Origin: Agromyces sp. CF514
GTDB taxonomy: Bacteria > Actinomycetota > Actinomycetes > Actinomycetales > Microbacteriaceae
Direction: 5' to 3'
DNA length: 64,000 bases
NCBI RefSeq assembly: GCF_900113185.1
Contig: NZ_FOZD01000001.1
Location: 1,860,001-1,924,000 of the forward strand
This document shows, piece after piece, positions 53,729 to 62,983 of the stretch; within the stretch, counting starts at the first letter, position 1, and each line of letters opens with the position of its first letter. Below the pieces are notes generated by a model. The model ran no database searches, was not told the DNA's origin, and saw nothing but the letters and a program-made list of their open reading frames with translations. The translations under genes and the position numbers were made by a program.

Positions 53729-55048
53729 ATGACGATCACGGGAGGCGCCGTGAGCGACGCTCTGAACAACGCCGAAGGCCAGAAGCCCCTTCAGGCGACC
53801 CTCAACTTCCCCGGTGGCACCGCGGAGTTCCCGATCCGGGCGGCCGTCGACGGCGCCTCGAGCATCGACCTGTCGACGCTGACGCGACAGACCGGGCTGA
53901 CCGCCCTCGACTACGGCTTCGTGAACACGGCCTCGACGCAGTCCGAGATCACGTACATCGACGGCAACCAGGGCATCCTGCGCTATCGCGGGTACCCGAT
54001 CGAACAGCTCGCCGAGCACTCCACGTACCTCGAGGTGGCCTGGCTGCTCATCTACGGCACGCTGCCGACCGCCGACCAGCTCGGCGAGTTCGACGAGAAG
54101 ATCCGTCGGCACACGCTGCTGCACGAGGACCTCAAGCGGTTCTTCTCGGCGCTGCCGCACACCGCGCACCCGATGTCGGTGCTTTCGAGCGCGGTCTCGG
54201 CCCTGTCGACGTACTACGAGGGCTCCGACCCCGACGACGTCGAGCTCACGATGATCCGACTGCTCGCGAAGCTGCCGGTCATCGCCGCGTACGCGCACAA
54301 GAAGAGCCTCGGGCAGGCGTTCCTGTACCCCGACAACTCGCTGAGCTTCGTCGACAATTTCCTGCGACTGAACTTCGGCAACATGGCCGAGCCGTACGAG
54401 ATCGACCCCACGCTCTCCAAGGCGCTCGACCGCCTGCTGATCCTGCACGAAGACCACGAGCAGAACGCGTCGACGTCGACCGTGCGACTCGTCGGATCGA
54501 CGGGCGCGAACCTGTACTCGTCGATCTCGGCAGGCATCCAGGCGCTCTCGGGTCCGCTGCACGGCGGCGCCAACGAGGCCGTGCTGCAGATGCTCGCGCA
54601 GATCCGCGACTCGGGCGAGGGCGTCGGCAAGTTCGTCGAGCGCGTCAAGCGTAAAGAAGACGGCGTCAAGCTCATGGGCTTCGGGCACCGCGTCTACAAG
54701 AACTACGACCCGCGCGCCACGATCGTCAAGCAGTCGGCCGACGAGGTGCTCGCGGGCCTCGGCGTCGCCGACCCGCTGCTCGACATCGCGAAGGAGCTCG
54801 AGCAGTTCGCCCTCCAGGACGACTACTTCAAGGAGCGTCGTCTCTACCCGAACGTCGACTTCTACACGGGCGTCATCTACAAGGCCATGGGCTTCCCGAC
54901 CCGCATGTTCACCGTGCTGTTCGCGATCGGCCGCCTGCCCGGCTGGATGGCGCACTGGCGCGAGATGAACCTCGACACGCAGACGAAGATCGGTCGCCCG
55001 CAGCAGCTCTACGTGGGCGAGCCCGAGCGCCGCTACCCCGGCGCCTGA
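53729..55048 (+). CDS. gltA: citrate synthase
   Basis: The 439-residue protein condenses oxaloacetate with acetyl-CoA. Conserved parts are YIDGNQGILRYRGYPIEQLAE, EDHEQNASTSTVRLVGSTGAN (first active-site histidine), GPLHGGANEAVLQML (second histidine) and MGFGHRVYKNYDPRA, with the catalytic Asp region VDFYTGVIYKAMG. It is a long, GltA-type (type II) enzyme. A GTG at 53750 could shorten it by seven residues. Confidence 0.95.
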   Translation: MTITGGAVSDALNNAEGQKPLQATLNFPGGTAEFPIRAAVDGASSIDLSTLTRQTGLTALDYGFVNTASTQSEITYIDGNQGILRYRGYPIEQLAEHSTYLEVAWLLIYGTLPTADQLGEFDEKIRRHTLLHEDLKRFFSALPHTAHPMSVLSSAVSALSTYYEGSDPDDVELTMIRLLAKLPVIAAYAHKKSLGQAFLYPDNSLSFVDNFLRLNFGNMAEPYEIDPTLSKALDRLLILHEDHEQNASTSTVRLVGSTGANLYSSISAGIQALSGPLHGGANEAVLQMLAQIRDSGEGVGKFVERVKRKEDGVKLMGFGHRVYKNYDPRATIVKQSADEVLAGLGVADPLLDIAKELEQFALQDDYFKERRLYPNVDFYTGVIYKAMGFPTRMFTVLFAIGRLPGWMAHWREMNLDTQTKIGRPQQLYVGEPERRYPGA

Positions 55049-55058
55049 GCGCCGCACC

Positions 55059-55152
55059 GCGGCATCCGCACCCCGCCTTCGAGGCGATCGGATGCCGCGG
55101 GCAGCACAGACGCCGAAGGGGCGCCACGTTCGACGTGGCGCCCCTTCGGCGT
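55059..55152. terminator. two consecutive hairpins between gltA and penicillin-acylase gene
   Basis: The first is GCGGCATCCG (55059) with CGGATGCCGC (55089), 10 bp. The second is a perfect 20-bp stem, 55110-55129 with 55133-55152, loop TCG. The genes on both sides converge here, so the pair can act in both directions. Confidence 0.85.
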
Positions 55153-55169
55153 GCTGGGCCGGCAGTCTC

Positions 55170-57818
55170 CTAGCCCGCCGAGGGGGACTCGGTCTGCGTG
55201 GGCGTCGCGGGCGCGACCCCCGCGACCGGCCGGAGGTTCAGCGTGTCCTTCGCCGCGTGCCGCACGGCGTCGAGGCTGAACGGCCACGCGCGGGTCTCCC
55301 CGTGCTGCCAGAGCGTCGCCTGATCGGTGTAGTTCGGGTGGAACGCATGCCCGGAGGCACCGGTGAGGTTGACCCACGTCGAGGCGTCGAAGTCGGCGAG
55401 GTCGACGACCATGCGCATCGAGGGCACCCAGTCGACGCCGTAGCCCTGGGTGGCATCCCATCCGATGGCGTTCACGATCGAGGATCCGCCGCCGAGCTCG
55501 TAGGGGCCGCGGTTGAAGAGCCACTCGATCGGCGCGATGCCCGACGTGCCGAAGCTCTGGTTGGTGAGGGTCAACGTGTGCAGGCGACCCCAACGCCAGG
55601 AATCGCTGGAACTGCCCATGCGGCTGTTCGCCTCGGTCCAGGCCTCGTCGAGGGCGTTGGCGATCATGGCGTCGCGTCCGGTCACGCCGAGGCGCTCGTT
55701 CGCCCACCAGGCGGCGTCGGGCTCGCCGAGCAGGGTGCCGACGACGCGGTACCAGCGGTCGCCGCCGGTCGGCCTGGTCTGCTCGGGCAGCGATTCGAAC
55801 ATGTCGCCGAGCAGGTGCTTCCAGAAGATCGCGAAGTACGCGGCACCCGCGCTGTCGGCCTCCGCTCGGCCGTTCCAGTCGGCGAGCAGGTCGGCGCCGC
55901 GTGCGGCGTCGCCGGTGAGGTCGAGTTCGGCGATGACGGGCAGGAGGGCGGCGGCATTGGCATCGCCCGTGTCGAGCTGGATGCGCGTGAATTCATCGGC
56001 CGTGAGCTTCTCGCCCGCGTCGATCTTCTCCTTCAGCAGCCGTTCGATGGCCGTGGCGCGATAGCCGTAGTCCCAGTCGGCGGTGATGAACGGCCCGCCG
56101 CTCTTCGCGTTGTTCGCGACGGCGTTGTTCGCGGTCACGATGTAGCCGCGGGGCGGGTTCAGCACGTTGGGCAGGTCGTCGAACGCGACCTCTCCGGTCC
56201 AGCCGACGTCGCTCGTCCACCCGGGCTGCGGCAGCGTGCCGTCGCCGTGCTTGCGGATCGGCACGGCGCCCGGCGCCTGGTAGCCGATGTTGCCCTCGGT
56301 GTCCGCGTAGACCAGGTTCTGCGAGGGCACGTCGAACAGCGAGGCCGCCGCGCGGAACTCGTTCCAGTCGCGGGCGCGATCGAGCGCGAAGATCGACTGC
56401 GCGGTCGTGCCCGGCGTGAGGGCGGTCCACTGCAGCGAGAGTGCTCCCGTGCCCTCCGGGGCGCCGGATGCCGCGGGGTACTGCTCCGCCACGGCGCCGA
56501 AGTCGGAGGTGGTGTCCGTGACCAGCGGCCCGCGCCCCGTGGAGCGCACGGTGATCGTCACGGGGGCTCCGCCCGCGACCTCGATCGTCTCCTCGCGCGT
56601 GATGAGCGGCACCTGCTGCCCGTCGAGCTCGTAGGTGTCGCCCGTCACGCGCTCGAGGTAGAGGTCGGCCACGTCGGGCCCGAGGTTCGTGAAGCCCCAC
56701 GCGATGCGGTCGTTGTGGCCGATGATGACGCCCGGCAGGCCTGCGAAGGTGTAGCCGGCCGTGTCGAAGGTGCAGTCCTCGGTGACCTGGGCGCAGCGCA
56801 GGCCCATCTGGGCCCAGATCGAGGGCAGGGCGGGCCCGAGGTGGGGGTCGTTGGCGAGCAGCGGCCGGCCCGATTCGGTGAGCGCGCCCGAGACGACCCA
56901 GGAGTTGGATCCGATGTCGTTGCCCTCGGGTCCGAGCAGGGCCGGGATGCCGTCGAGGGTCGCACGCAGCGAGGTGAGGGCGGCCGCGTAGTCCGAGGTG
57001 TCGTCGGATGTCGCGGCACGGCCGTCGGCGGCATCCGTCGCCGTGTCGGTCGCGAGCGGGGTCGCGTCGCCTGCGGATGCCGGCGCAGCGGTGGCGGGCA
57101 GGCCGTCGACGATGGTCGGCGTGGTCGACCAGTCGACGTCGGGATGCAGGCGCGCGACCTCTTCGGTCGGGAGTGCGGTCGAGAGGAGTGCCCGGTCGAT
57201 CTCGTCGCCGAGGTTCGAGCGCAGGTCCCAGGCCATCGCCTTGAGCCAGGCGATCGAGTCGACCGGGGTCCACGGCTCGGGGGAGTAGCCGGGATTCTGC
57301 AGCCCGAGCACGGCGTACTCGAGCGAGAGCTCGGCGCCGCTGCGGCTCGCGAGGTACGCGTTCACGCCCTCGGCGTACGCGGTGTAGTAGGCGCGGGCCT
57401 GATCGTCGAGGAGCTCGTACTCCTGCTCGGCGACACCGCGCCAGTCGAGCGTGCGGACGAACGTGTCGGTGCCCACCTGCGATTCGCCGAAGAGCTCGGC
57501 GAGGCGGCCGGCGGTGACGTGGCGGCGGAAGTCCATCTCCCAGAAGCGGTCCTGCGCGTGCACGAACCCCTGGGCATAGAACAAGTCGTGGTCGTTCTCG
57601 GCGACGATCTGGGGGATTCCCGCGTCGTCGCGGTACACGCTGACGGCGGCGACGAGCCCCGGTGCGTCGAGGCGACCGCTCGTCGTGGGGAACGAGCGCT
57701 GTACGGTCCACCAGCCGACGCCCCCCGCTGCGAGCACGAGCAGCAGCACGATCGCGAGCACCCAGGTGAGCGCTCGCAGCCAGCCGTGGTGTCGGGTTCT
57801 GGGTGCGTCGGTGCCCAC
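55170..57818 (-). CDS. penicillin acylase-type Ntn hydrolase
   Basis: The 882-residue protein has an N-terminal membrane anchor or signal (LTWVLAIVLLLVLAAGGVGWW) and an alpha-subunit region with YAQGFVHAQDRFWEMDF. Later comes GPEGNDIGSNSWVVSGALT, in which the Ser after IG becomes the N-terminal nucleophile upon self-cleavage. GRPLLANDPHLGPALPS, GRPLV-like GRGPLVTDT and VTANNAVANN follow. It would hydrolyse amides such as acyl-homoserine lactones or beta-lactams outside the membrane. The Ala/Thr/Asp-rich stretch before the cleavage site is the likely spacer. GTG start has AAGGAG upstream. Confidence 0.92.
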   Translation of the reverse strand: MGTDAPRTRHHGWLRALTWVLAIVLLLVLAAGGVGWWTVQRSFPTTSGRLDAPGLVAAVSVYRDDAGIPQIVAENDHDLFYAQGFVHAQDRFWEMDFRRHVTAGRLAELFGESQVGTDTFVRTLDWRGVAEQEYELLDDQARAYYTAYAEGVNAYLASRSGAELSLEYAVLGLQNPGYSPEPWTPVDSIAWLKAMAWDLRSNLGDEIDRALLSTALPTEEVARLHPDVDWSTTPTIVDGLPATAAPASAGDATPLATDTATDAADGRAATSDDTSDYAAALTSLRATLDGIPALLGPEGNDIGSNSWVVSGALTESGRPLLANDPHLGPALPSIWAQMGLRCAQVTEDCTFDTAGYTFAGLPGVIIGHNDRIAWGFTNLGPDVADLYLERVTGDTYELDGQQVPLITREETIEVAGGAPVTITVRSTGRGPLVTDTTSDFGAVAEQYPAASGAPEGTGALSLQWTALTPGTTAQSIFALDRARDWNEFRAAASLFDVPSQNLVYADTEGNIGYQAPGAVPIRKHGDGTLPQPGWTSDVGWTGEVAFDDLPNVLNPPRGYIVTANNAVANNAKSGGPFITADWDYGYRATAIERLLKEKIDAGEKLTADEFTRIQLDTGDANAAALLPVIAELDLTGDAARGADLLADWNGRAEADSAGAAYFAIFWKHLLGDMFESLPEQTRPTGGDRWYRVVGTLLGEPDAAWWANERLGVTGRDAMIANALDEAWTEANSRMGSSSDSWRWGRLHTLTLTNQSFGTSGIAPIEWLFNRGPYELGGGSSIVNAIGWDATQGYGVDWVPSMRMVVDLADFDASTWVNLTGASGHAFHPNYTDQATLWQHGETRAWPFSLDAVRHAAKDTLNLRPVAGVAPATPTQTESPSAG

Positions 57819-57874
57819 GTCACTCCTTCGTGCTCGCCCCCGAGGACGGCCGCCGTGCGGCGGCCTGAGGCACC

Positions 57875-57880
57875 ACTGTA
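57875..57880 (-). promoter_or_regulatory. -10 box TACAGT of acylase gene
   Basis: TACAGT on the minus strand lies 56 bases before the GTG at 57818. A short hairpin (57848-57865, 8-bp arms) lies in the leader. Confidence 0.45.
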
Positions 57881-57915
57881 ATGGAGCGCGCCGCCCAGGT
57901 GGAGGCCGAGGATCG

Positions 57916-58863
57916 TCAGGCGTGCAGGGCGGTGTTCAGGGTGACGCCGTGACCGTCGCGCGAGAGCACCTCGACCCGGCCGCTGACCGAGTTCCGGCGG
58001 AACAGCAGGTTCGGCACGCCCGAGAGCTCGAGGGCCTTGACCGTGCGGTCGGTGCCGCCGCCGAGCAGCGCGACCTTGGTGCCCGCCGTGACGTAGAGGC
58101 CCGCCTCGACCACGGTGTCGTCGCCGATCGAGATGCCGATGCCGGAGTTCGCGCCGAGCAGGGCGCGCTCGCCGATCGCGACGCGCTGCGTGCCGCCGCC
58201 CGAGAGCGTGCCCATGATCGAGGCGCCGCCGCCGATGTCGGAGCCGTCGCCGACCACGACGCCCTGGGAGACGCGCCCCTCGATCATCGAGTTGCCGAGC
58301 GTGCCGGCGTTGAAGTTCACGAAGCCCTCGTGCATGACCGTGGTGCCGGGCGCCAGGTGCGCGCCGAGCCGCACGCGCGAGGCGTCGGCGATGCGCACGC
58401 GCTCGGGCGTGACGTAGTCGAGCAGGCGCGGGAACTTGTCGAGACCGGTCGCGTGGATGCCGGCGCGCTGCAGCGCCGGGCGCAGCCGGTCGAAGTCGGC
58501 CGGGTGCACGGGTCCGGCGTTCGTCCACACCACGTTCGGCAGGTGTCCGAAGACGCCGTCGAGGTTGATCGTGTTCGGCGCGGCGAGCAGGTGAGAGAGC
58601 AGGTGCAGGCGCAGGTACGCGTCGGCGGTCGACGCGGGGGCCGCATCGAGGTCGATCGTCAGCTCGACGACCTCCACACGCACATTCCGACGCGAGTCGT
58701 CGCCTGCGAGCGCCGCGTGCTCTGAAGCGAGGGCCGGTGCCGTGTCGCCCAGCGTCGGCGCCGGGAACCAGGCGTCGAGCACCGTGCCGTCGCCGGCGAT
58801 GGTCGTGAGACCGGCCGCCGAGGCGGTGCGGACAGGGGCGATGACGGGCTCGTTCGCAGGCAT
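57916..58863 (-). CDS. dapD: tetrahydrodipicolinate N-succinyltransferase
   Basis: The 315-residue left-handed beta-helix enzyme succinylates tetrahydrodipicolinate in lysine and diaminopimelate synthesis. Hexapeptide repeats are clear ([20 protein letters not shown], then [20 protein letters not shown]). It matches the actinobacterial DapD type. The ATG follows TACCCT by six bases, so it is probably leaderless, and it diverges from dapE. Confidence 0.94.
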   Translation of the reverse strand: MPANEPVIAPVRTASAAGLTTIAGDGTVLDAWFPAPTLGDTAPALASEHAALAGDDSRRNVRVEVVELTIDLDAAPASTADAYLRLHLLSHLLAAPNTINLDGVFGHLPNVVWTNAGPVHPADFDRLRPALQRAGIHATGLDKFPRLLDYVTPERVRIADASRVRLGAHLAPGTTVMHEGFVNFNAGTLGNSMIEGRVSQGVVVGDGSDIGGGASIMGTLSGGGTQRVAIGERALLGANSGIGISIGDDTVVEAGLYVTAGTKVALLGGGTDRTVKALELSGVPNLLFRRNSVSGRVEVLSRDGHGVTLNTALHA

Positions 58864-58869
58864 GCATCA

Positions 58870-58875
58870 AGGGTA
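58870..58875 (-). promoter_or_regulatory. -10 box TACCCT, leaderless dapD
   Basis: TACCCT read on the minus strand, six bases before the ATG at 58863. Confidence 0.55.
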
Positions 58876-58960
58876 CCGAGCGCCGCGCGCGGATGACGCG
58901 GGGCGACGCTCGGTCCGCGCACTCGGTCGGCGGCGGTGGGTGCCGCAGCCGCGGCATCCG

Positions 58961-58966
58961 TAGAAT
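58961..58966 (+). promoter_or_regulatory. -10 box TAGAAT, leaderless dapE
   Basis: TAGAAT is followed by six bases and the ATG at 58973; the divergent dapD box lies 85 bases away. Confidence 0.6.
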
Positions 58967-58972
58967 CGGGGA

Positions 58973-60073
58973 ATGCCAGCCGAGACCGCCGACATGCCAG
59001 CTCCGCTCGATCCGACCGCAGACTCGGTGGCGCTCACGAGGGCGATCTGCGACGTGCCGAGCGTGTCGGGCGATGAGACGGTGCTGGCCGACCTGGTCGA
59101 GCGGGCGCTCGCCGCGGCATCCCACCTCGAGCTGTACCGCGACGGCGACACGATCGTCGCCCGCACGAACCTGGGGCGCGAGCGCCGGGTCGTGATCGCC
59201 GGGCACCTCGACACCGTGCCGATCAACGGCAACGTGCCGACCCGGTTCGAGACCGAAGACGGCGTCGACTACCTGTGGGGGCGCGGCACGACCGACATGA
59301 AGGGCGGGGTCGCGGTAACCCTGAAGCTCGCCGTCGAGCTCGCCGAACCGGTCTACGACGTGACGTGGATGTTCTACGACCATGAAGAGGTCCAGGCCGA
59401 CCTCAACGGACTCAAGCGGCTCGCCGAGACCCGGCCCGACCTGTTCGAGGCCGACTTCGCGATCCTGGGGGAGTCCTCGAACGGGCAGGTCGAGGGCGGC
59501 TGCAACGGCACCCTCCGCGTCGAGCTGCGCGCGACGGGCACGCGGGCGCACACCTCTCGTCCGTGGATGGGCGTGAACGCGATCCACGCGCTCGCACCGG
59601 CGCTCGAGCGCCTCGCCGCGTTCGAGGCCGAGACGGTCGACGTCGAGGGGCTCGCCTATCGCGAGGGCCTCAGCGCGGTCGGCATCCGGGGAGGCGTCGC
59701 CGGCAACGTCGTGCCCGACGAGGCGGTGCTCACGGTCAACTACCGGTTCGCGCCGAGCCGGTCCGTCGACGAGGCGATCGCCGCCATGCGCGCGCTCTTC
59801 CCCGAGTACGAGCTCACGGTGACGGATGCCTCGGCCGGCGCCCGGCCGGGCCTCGACGACCCGTTCGTGCAGGGGTTCCTCGCGGCGGTCGGCGCCGAGG
59901 CGAGGCCGAAGTACGGGTGGACCGATGTCGCGCGCTTCAGCGCGCTCGGAGTTCCCGCCGTGAACTACGGACCCGGTGACCCGAGCCTCGCCCACACCGA
60001 CGACGAGCGCGTGCGCCTCGACGCGATCGTCGCGTGCGAGGTCGGCCTGCGCTCGTGGCTCACCGGGGCCTGA
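58973..60073 (+). CDS. dapE: succinyl-diaminopimelate desuccinylase
   Basis: The 366-residue M20 enzyme removes succinate to give LL-diaminopimelate. Metal-site elements are VVIAGHLDTVPIN, LWGRGTTDMKGGVAV and YDHEEVQADLNGL (catalytic Glu pair), with a later GPGDPSLAHTDDE for the last histidine. The dimerisation domain starts RVELRATGTRAHTSRPWMG. Together with dapC and dapD, three steps of the succinylase branch lie in this window. Confidence 0.94.
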   Translation: MPAETADMPAPLDPTADSVALTRAICDVPSVSGDETVLADLVERALAAASHLELYRDGDTIVARTNLGRERRVVIAGHLDTVPINGNVPTRFETEDGVDYLWGRGTTDMKGGVAVTLKLAVELAEPVYDVTWMFYDHEEVQADLNGLKRLAETRPDLFEADFAILGESSNGQVEGGCNGTLRVELRATGTRAHTSRPWMGVNAIHALAPALERLAAFEAETVDVEGLAYREGLSAVGIRGGVAGNVVPDEAVLTVNYRFAPSRSVDEAIAAMRALFPEYELTVTDASAGARPGLDDPFVQGFLAAVGAEARPKYGWTDVARFSALGVPAVNYGPGDPSLAHTDDERVRLDAIVACEVGLRSWLTGA

Positions 60074-60080
60074 CCCGCGC

Positions 60081-61328
60081 ATGACGACGGCGCAGCCCGA
60101 GCCCCGGCCGACGGTCGAGCGCGAGCCGGATCCGTTCCGCGCGACGCGGTGGTCGCCGCGCGTGCGCTGGCGGGTCGCCCCCTGGTGGGCGCGCGTCGTG
60201 CTCGTGTATGCGGGCGCCCGCGCGATCACGACGGTGTTCGTGCTGCTGCTCGCGAGCGCGCAGGGCGCGAACCCCTGGACCGGCGCGAATCCCGGGTACT
60301 TCGAGTACGCGAACATGTGGGACGCGCGCTGGTACCAGATCATCCTGCTCGCGGGGTATCCGAGCGAGGTGCCGCTGAACGACACGGGCCAGGTCACCGA
60401 GAACGCGTGGGCGTTCATGCCCGTCTACCCGACCTTCGTCGGCATGCTCACCTGGTTCCAGGTGCCGTGGAACGTGGCGTCGGTCGTGGTGGCGCTCGCC
60501 GCGGGCCTCGGCGCGGCCCTCGTGTTCCATCGGCTCATGTCGAGGTTCCTCGAACCCGACCGGGCGATGTTCGCGGTCGTGCTGTTCTGCGTGGCGCCGG
60601 TCTCGCCGATCATGCAGTTCGGCTACGCCGAGTCGCTCGGCTACCTGCTGCTCGCGACGGCGCTGCTGCTGCTCGTGGATCGCCGGTACGGCTGGCTGTT
60701 CCCCGTGATCGCGCTGTGGTCGTTCACTCGGCCGGGAGCCCTCGCGTTCGCGCTCACCCTCGGCCTGCACTGGGTGTGGCGCTGGTGGCGGCGGCGCGAC
60801 GACCCGTTCCCGCTGCGCGAACGCGTGCTCGCGGCATCCGCGACGGCCTTCGCCGTGCTCTTCGGGTTCGGCTGGCTGCTCGTCGCCGCGATCGGCACGG
60901 GCGACCTGCACGCCTACACCGACACCGAGCTCGCCTGGCGCGCCGCCTACATCGGCTACGGCGAGCTCGTGCCGTTCACGGCGTGGTTCGAGTCGGGCGG
61001 ATGGTGGCTGGGCCAGCCGCTCGGCACCATCGCCGTCCTGGCGCTGCTCCTCGGATTCGGCCTGCTGCTCGTCACGCCCGCCGTGCGACGGCTCGGCGTC
61101 GACATCCGACTGTGGTCGACGAGCTACGCGCTCTACCTGCTCGCGGTCTTCTTCCCGCAGTCGAGCGTGTTCCGCATCGCGTCGCCGCTCTTCCCGCTGC
61201 TCGGGGCGGCGGCGATCCCGCGCGCCAGGTGGTACCGCTGGGGCATCGTCGTCGTGTTCCTCGCGCTCCAGGTCGGATGGCTGCTCATCTGCTGGGGCAT
61301 CGACGGGCGCGACTGGACGCCGCCGTGA
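60081..61328 (+). CDS. GT-C mannosyltransferase-like membrane protein (PIG-V type)
   Basis: The 415-residue protein has about nine to ten membrane helices. The first outer loop has EYANMWDARWYQIILLAGYP, the WDxxxY/WDARWY acidic motif of GT-C glycosyltransferases, followed by NAWAFMPVYP, a pattern of the PIG-V/mannosyltransferase group. It probably moves a sugar from polyprenyl phosphate to an outer-surface acceptor. The donor and acceptor are unknown. It starts seven bases after dapE. Confidence 0.85.
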   Translation: MTTAQPEPRPTVEREPDPFRATRWSPRVRWRVAPWWARVVLVYAGARAITTVFVLLLASAQGANPWTGANPGYFEYANMWDARWYQIILLAGYPSEVPLNDTGQVTENAWAFMPVYPTFVGMLTWFQVPWNVASVVVALAAGLGAALVFHRLMSRFLEPDRAMFAVVLFCVAPVSPIMQFGYAESLGYLLLATALLLLVDRRYGWLFPVIALWSFTRPGALAFALTLGLHWVWRWWRRRDDPFPLRERVLAASATAFAVLFGFGWLLVAAIGTGDLHAYTDTELAWRAAYIGYGELVPFTAWFESGGWWLGQPLGTIAVLALLLGFGLLLVTPAVRRLGVDIRLWSTSYALYLLAVFFPQSSVFRIASPLFPLLGAAAIPRARWYRWGIVVVFLALQVGWLLICWGIDGRDWTPP

Positions 61329-61385
61329 GTCCTGCCGCGTCGTCCACAGCCTCACGGCGATTTCTCAGGACTGCTTCCGATGCAC

Positions 61386-61391
61386 GATAAT
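61386..61391 (+). promoter_or_regulatory. -10 box GATAAT of DUF3117 gene
   Basis: GATAAT lies 31 bases before the ATG at 61423, which has GAAAGGGG as ribosome site. Confidence 0.5.
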
Positions 61392-61422
61392 GGTTGTATC
61401 CAGCCACGAAAGGGGTAGCTCA

Positions 61423-61596
61423 ATGGCGGCCATGAAGCCACGCACCGGAGACGGGCCTATGGAGGCTGTGAAGGAGGGTCGTCTGATCATCGTGCGGGTA
61501 CCGCTCGAGGGCGGCGGTCGCCTTGTCGTCTCGGTGAACGATGCTGAGGCCAAGGAGCTCTACGACGTGCTCGGCGGCGTCGTCAACCCGGCCTGA
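61423..61596 (+). CDS. DUF3117 small conserved protein
   Basis: The 57-residue protein starts MAAMKPRTGDGPMEAVKEG and has the VPLEGGGRLVVSVN core of DUF3117, a nearly universal small actinobacterial family of unknown role. The length is right for the family. Its position before the O-methyltransferase and tatB genes is also usual in actinobacteria. Confidence 0.95.
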   Translation: MAAMKPRTGDGPMEAVKEGRLIIVRVPLEGGGRLVVSVNDAEAKELYDVLGGVVNPA

Positions 61597-61611
61597 TCAG
61601 TTCCAACCGTT

Positions 61612-61728
61612 TCGAGCCGAGCCCGCGTGCGGTGCTCGGCTCGAGGCATGCCCGGCGGGCCGTTCGGCGACTCCGACGGGCACGAGAAGTGGGTGGATGC
61701 CGCGTCACGAGGCCGTGACGCGGCATCC
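61612..61728. terminator. two hairpins between DUF3117 and O-methyltransferase genes
   Basis: An 11-bp stem (61612-61622 with 61634-61644) follows the DUF3117 stop. A second exact 15-bp stem (61695-61709 with 61714-61728) contains GGATGCCGC and its complement. The flanking genes converge. No other feature is seen in 61597-61802. Confidence 0.8.
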
Positions 61729-61802
61729 GTCGTCTGCGGAGCGCTGCGCCTGCGGCCCCGAGCACGCGGGCGAGCGGATGCCGCGGGCCCGGGCCTGCGG
61801 GG

Positions 61803-62435
61803 TCAGGCGCCGAGCTTGACGATCTGCAGGAGCCCGTCGCCGGCCGGGGAGACCGCGGTGGCCACGGCGGGCGAGGCCGCGAGCTCGGTGATGAGCGCCC
61901 GGAACGCGGTCGCCTCGTCGTCGCGTCGCGCAGGATCGGCCACGCGCCCGCGCCAGAGCGAGCGGGCGACGAGCACCGAGCCGGTCGGCTTCGCCAGGCG
62001 CAGGCCGTGCTCGACGTACTCGATGACCGAGCCAGCGTCGGCGTCGATGAACACGACGTCGTAGGAGTTCTCGTTCATGCGGGGGAGCACCTCGCTCGCG
62101 CGCCCGGCGATCAGGCGCACGCGGGCGGCCGCGATGCCGGCATCGGCGAAGTTCTCGCGTGCGGCCTGCAGGTACTCGTTCTCGGTGTCGATCGAGGTGA
62201 GCAGCGCGCCGCGCGCGGCCTGCAGCATGCAGAGGCCCGAGACGCCCACGCCCGTGCCGACCTCGATGATCGACTCGGCGCGCGCCGAGGCCGCGATGAC
62301 CGCGAGCTGGGCGCCGACGGCGGGCGAGACCGGGTCGATGCCGAGCTCGACGGACTGCTGGCGCGCGCGGGCGACCGCTTCGCTCTCGACGACGGATTCG
62401 TCGACGTACTTCCAGTTCAGGTCACGTTCGGACAC
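61803..62435 (-). CDS. class I O-methyltransferase
   Basis: The 210-residue protein is of the catechol/caffeoyl-CoA O-methyltransferase group. VSPAVGAQLAVIAASARAES leads into the SAM loop IIEVGTGVGVSGLCMLQAA; later come SIDTENEYLQAARENF and DVVFIDADAGSVIEYVEHGL with the metal-binding Asp residues. The GTG start has GGGAG seven bases upstream. The substrate is unknown. It is divergent from tatB. Confidence 0.9.
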   Translation of the reverse strand: MSERDLNWKYVDESVVESEAVARARQQSVELGIDPVSPAVGAQLAVIAASARAESIIEVGTGVGVSGLCMLQAARGALLTSIDTENEYLQAARENFADAGIAAARVRLIAGRASEVLPRMNENSYDVVFIDADAGSVIEYVEHGLRLAKPTGSVLVARSLWRGRVADPARRDDEATAFRALITELAASPAVATAVSPAGDGLLQIVKLGA

Positions 62436-62512
62436 GATGCGGCTCCCGGCACTCTCTCAGCTGCCAAGCCTACGGCCAGCAGCGTGTGCGATTCGCACGC
62501 CTCGCCGCCGAC

Positions 62513-62518
62513 TATCCT
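62513..62518 (+). promoter_or_regulatory. -10 box TATCCT, leaderless tatB
   Basis: TATCCT is followed by six bases and the GTG at 62525. Confidence 0.6.
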
Positions 62519-62524
62519 GTAACG

Positions 62525-62914
62525 GTGTTCGGTCTGACGTTCGAGAAACTCCTCATCATCGGGGTGATCGCCGTGTTCCTGCTCGGCCCCGAACGCCTGC
62601 CGCACTACGCGGCCCAGCTCGGCAAGTTCGTGCGCTCGGTACGCGACTTCGCCAACGGAGCGAAGGACCGCATGCGCGAGGAGATGGGTCCCGAGTTCGA
62701 CGACGTCGACTGGCAGAAGCTCGACCCGCGCCAGTACGACCCGCGCCGCATCATCCGCGACGCGTTGAGCGACGCCGACCCGTTCGCGGAGCCCGCCGCC
62801 CCCGTGGTGGCCAGGGCCGCGGTGAACGAGAACTCCGCCTACCTGCAGCGCAAGCGCAAGCGCGAGGCGCTCGGCGCGGGCGAGGCCGCACCGTTCGACT
62901 CCGAAGCCACCTGA
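62525..62914 (+). CDS. tatB: twin-arginine translocase subunit TatB
   Basis: The 129-residue protein starts VFGLTFEKLLIIGVIAVFLLGPERLPHYAAQLGKF. This is a single membrane helix followed by the Gly-Pro hinge and an amphipathic helix as in TatA/TatB. The Glu at the helix start and the GPERLP motif favour TatB. The charged helical domain (DRMREEMGPEFDDVDW) follows. It recognises folded twin-arginine substrates at the membrane. Confidence 0.92.
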   Translation: MFGLTFEKLLIIGVIAVFLLGPERLPHYAAQLGKFVRSVRDFANGAKDRMREEMGPEFDDVDWQKLDPRQYDPRRIIRDALSDADPFAEPAAPVVARAAVNENSAYLQRKRKREALGAGEAAPFDSEAT

Positions 62915-62920
62915 GCCGAG

Positions 62921-62971
62921 GCATCCGTCGCCCCCTTCGCCGATGGTCGGGCGATTCGGGCGAGCGGATGC
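62921..62971. terminator. imperfect hairpin between tatB and aldehyde dehydrogenase genes
   Basis: GCATCCG-TCGCCC pairs with GGGCGAGCGGATGC with one bulged base. The flanking genes converge. Confidence 0.55.
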
Positions 62972-62983
62972 CGCGGCGGGCCG

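Noticed and set aside
57362..60418. 1018-codon open frame on the minus strand
   Set aside because: It runs opposite dapE and out of frame with dapD and the acylase gene; low-complexity Arg/Ala composition.
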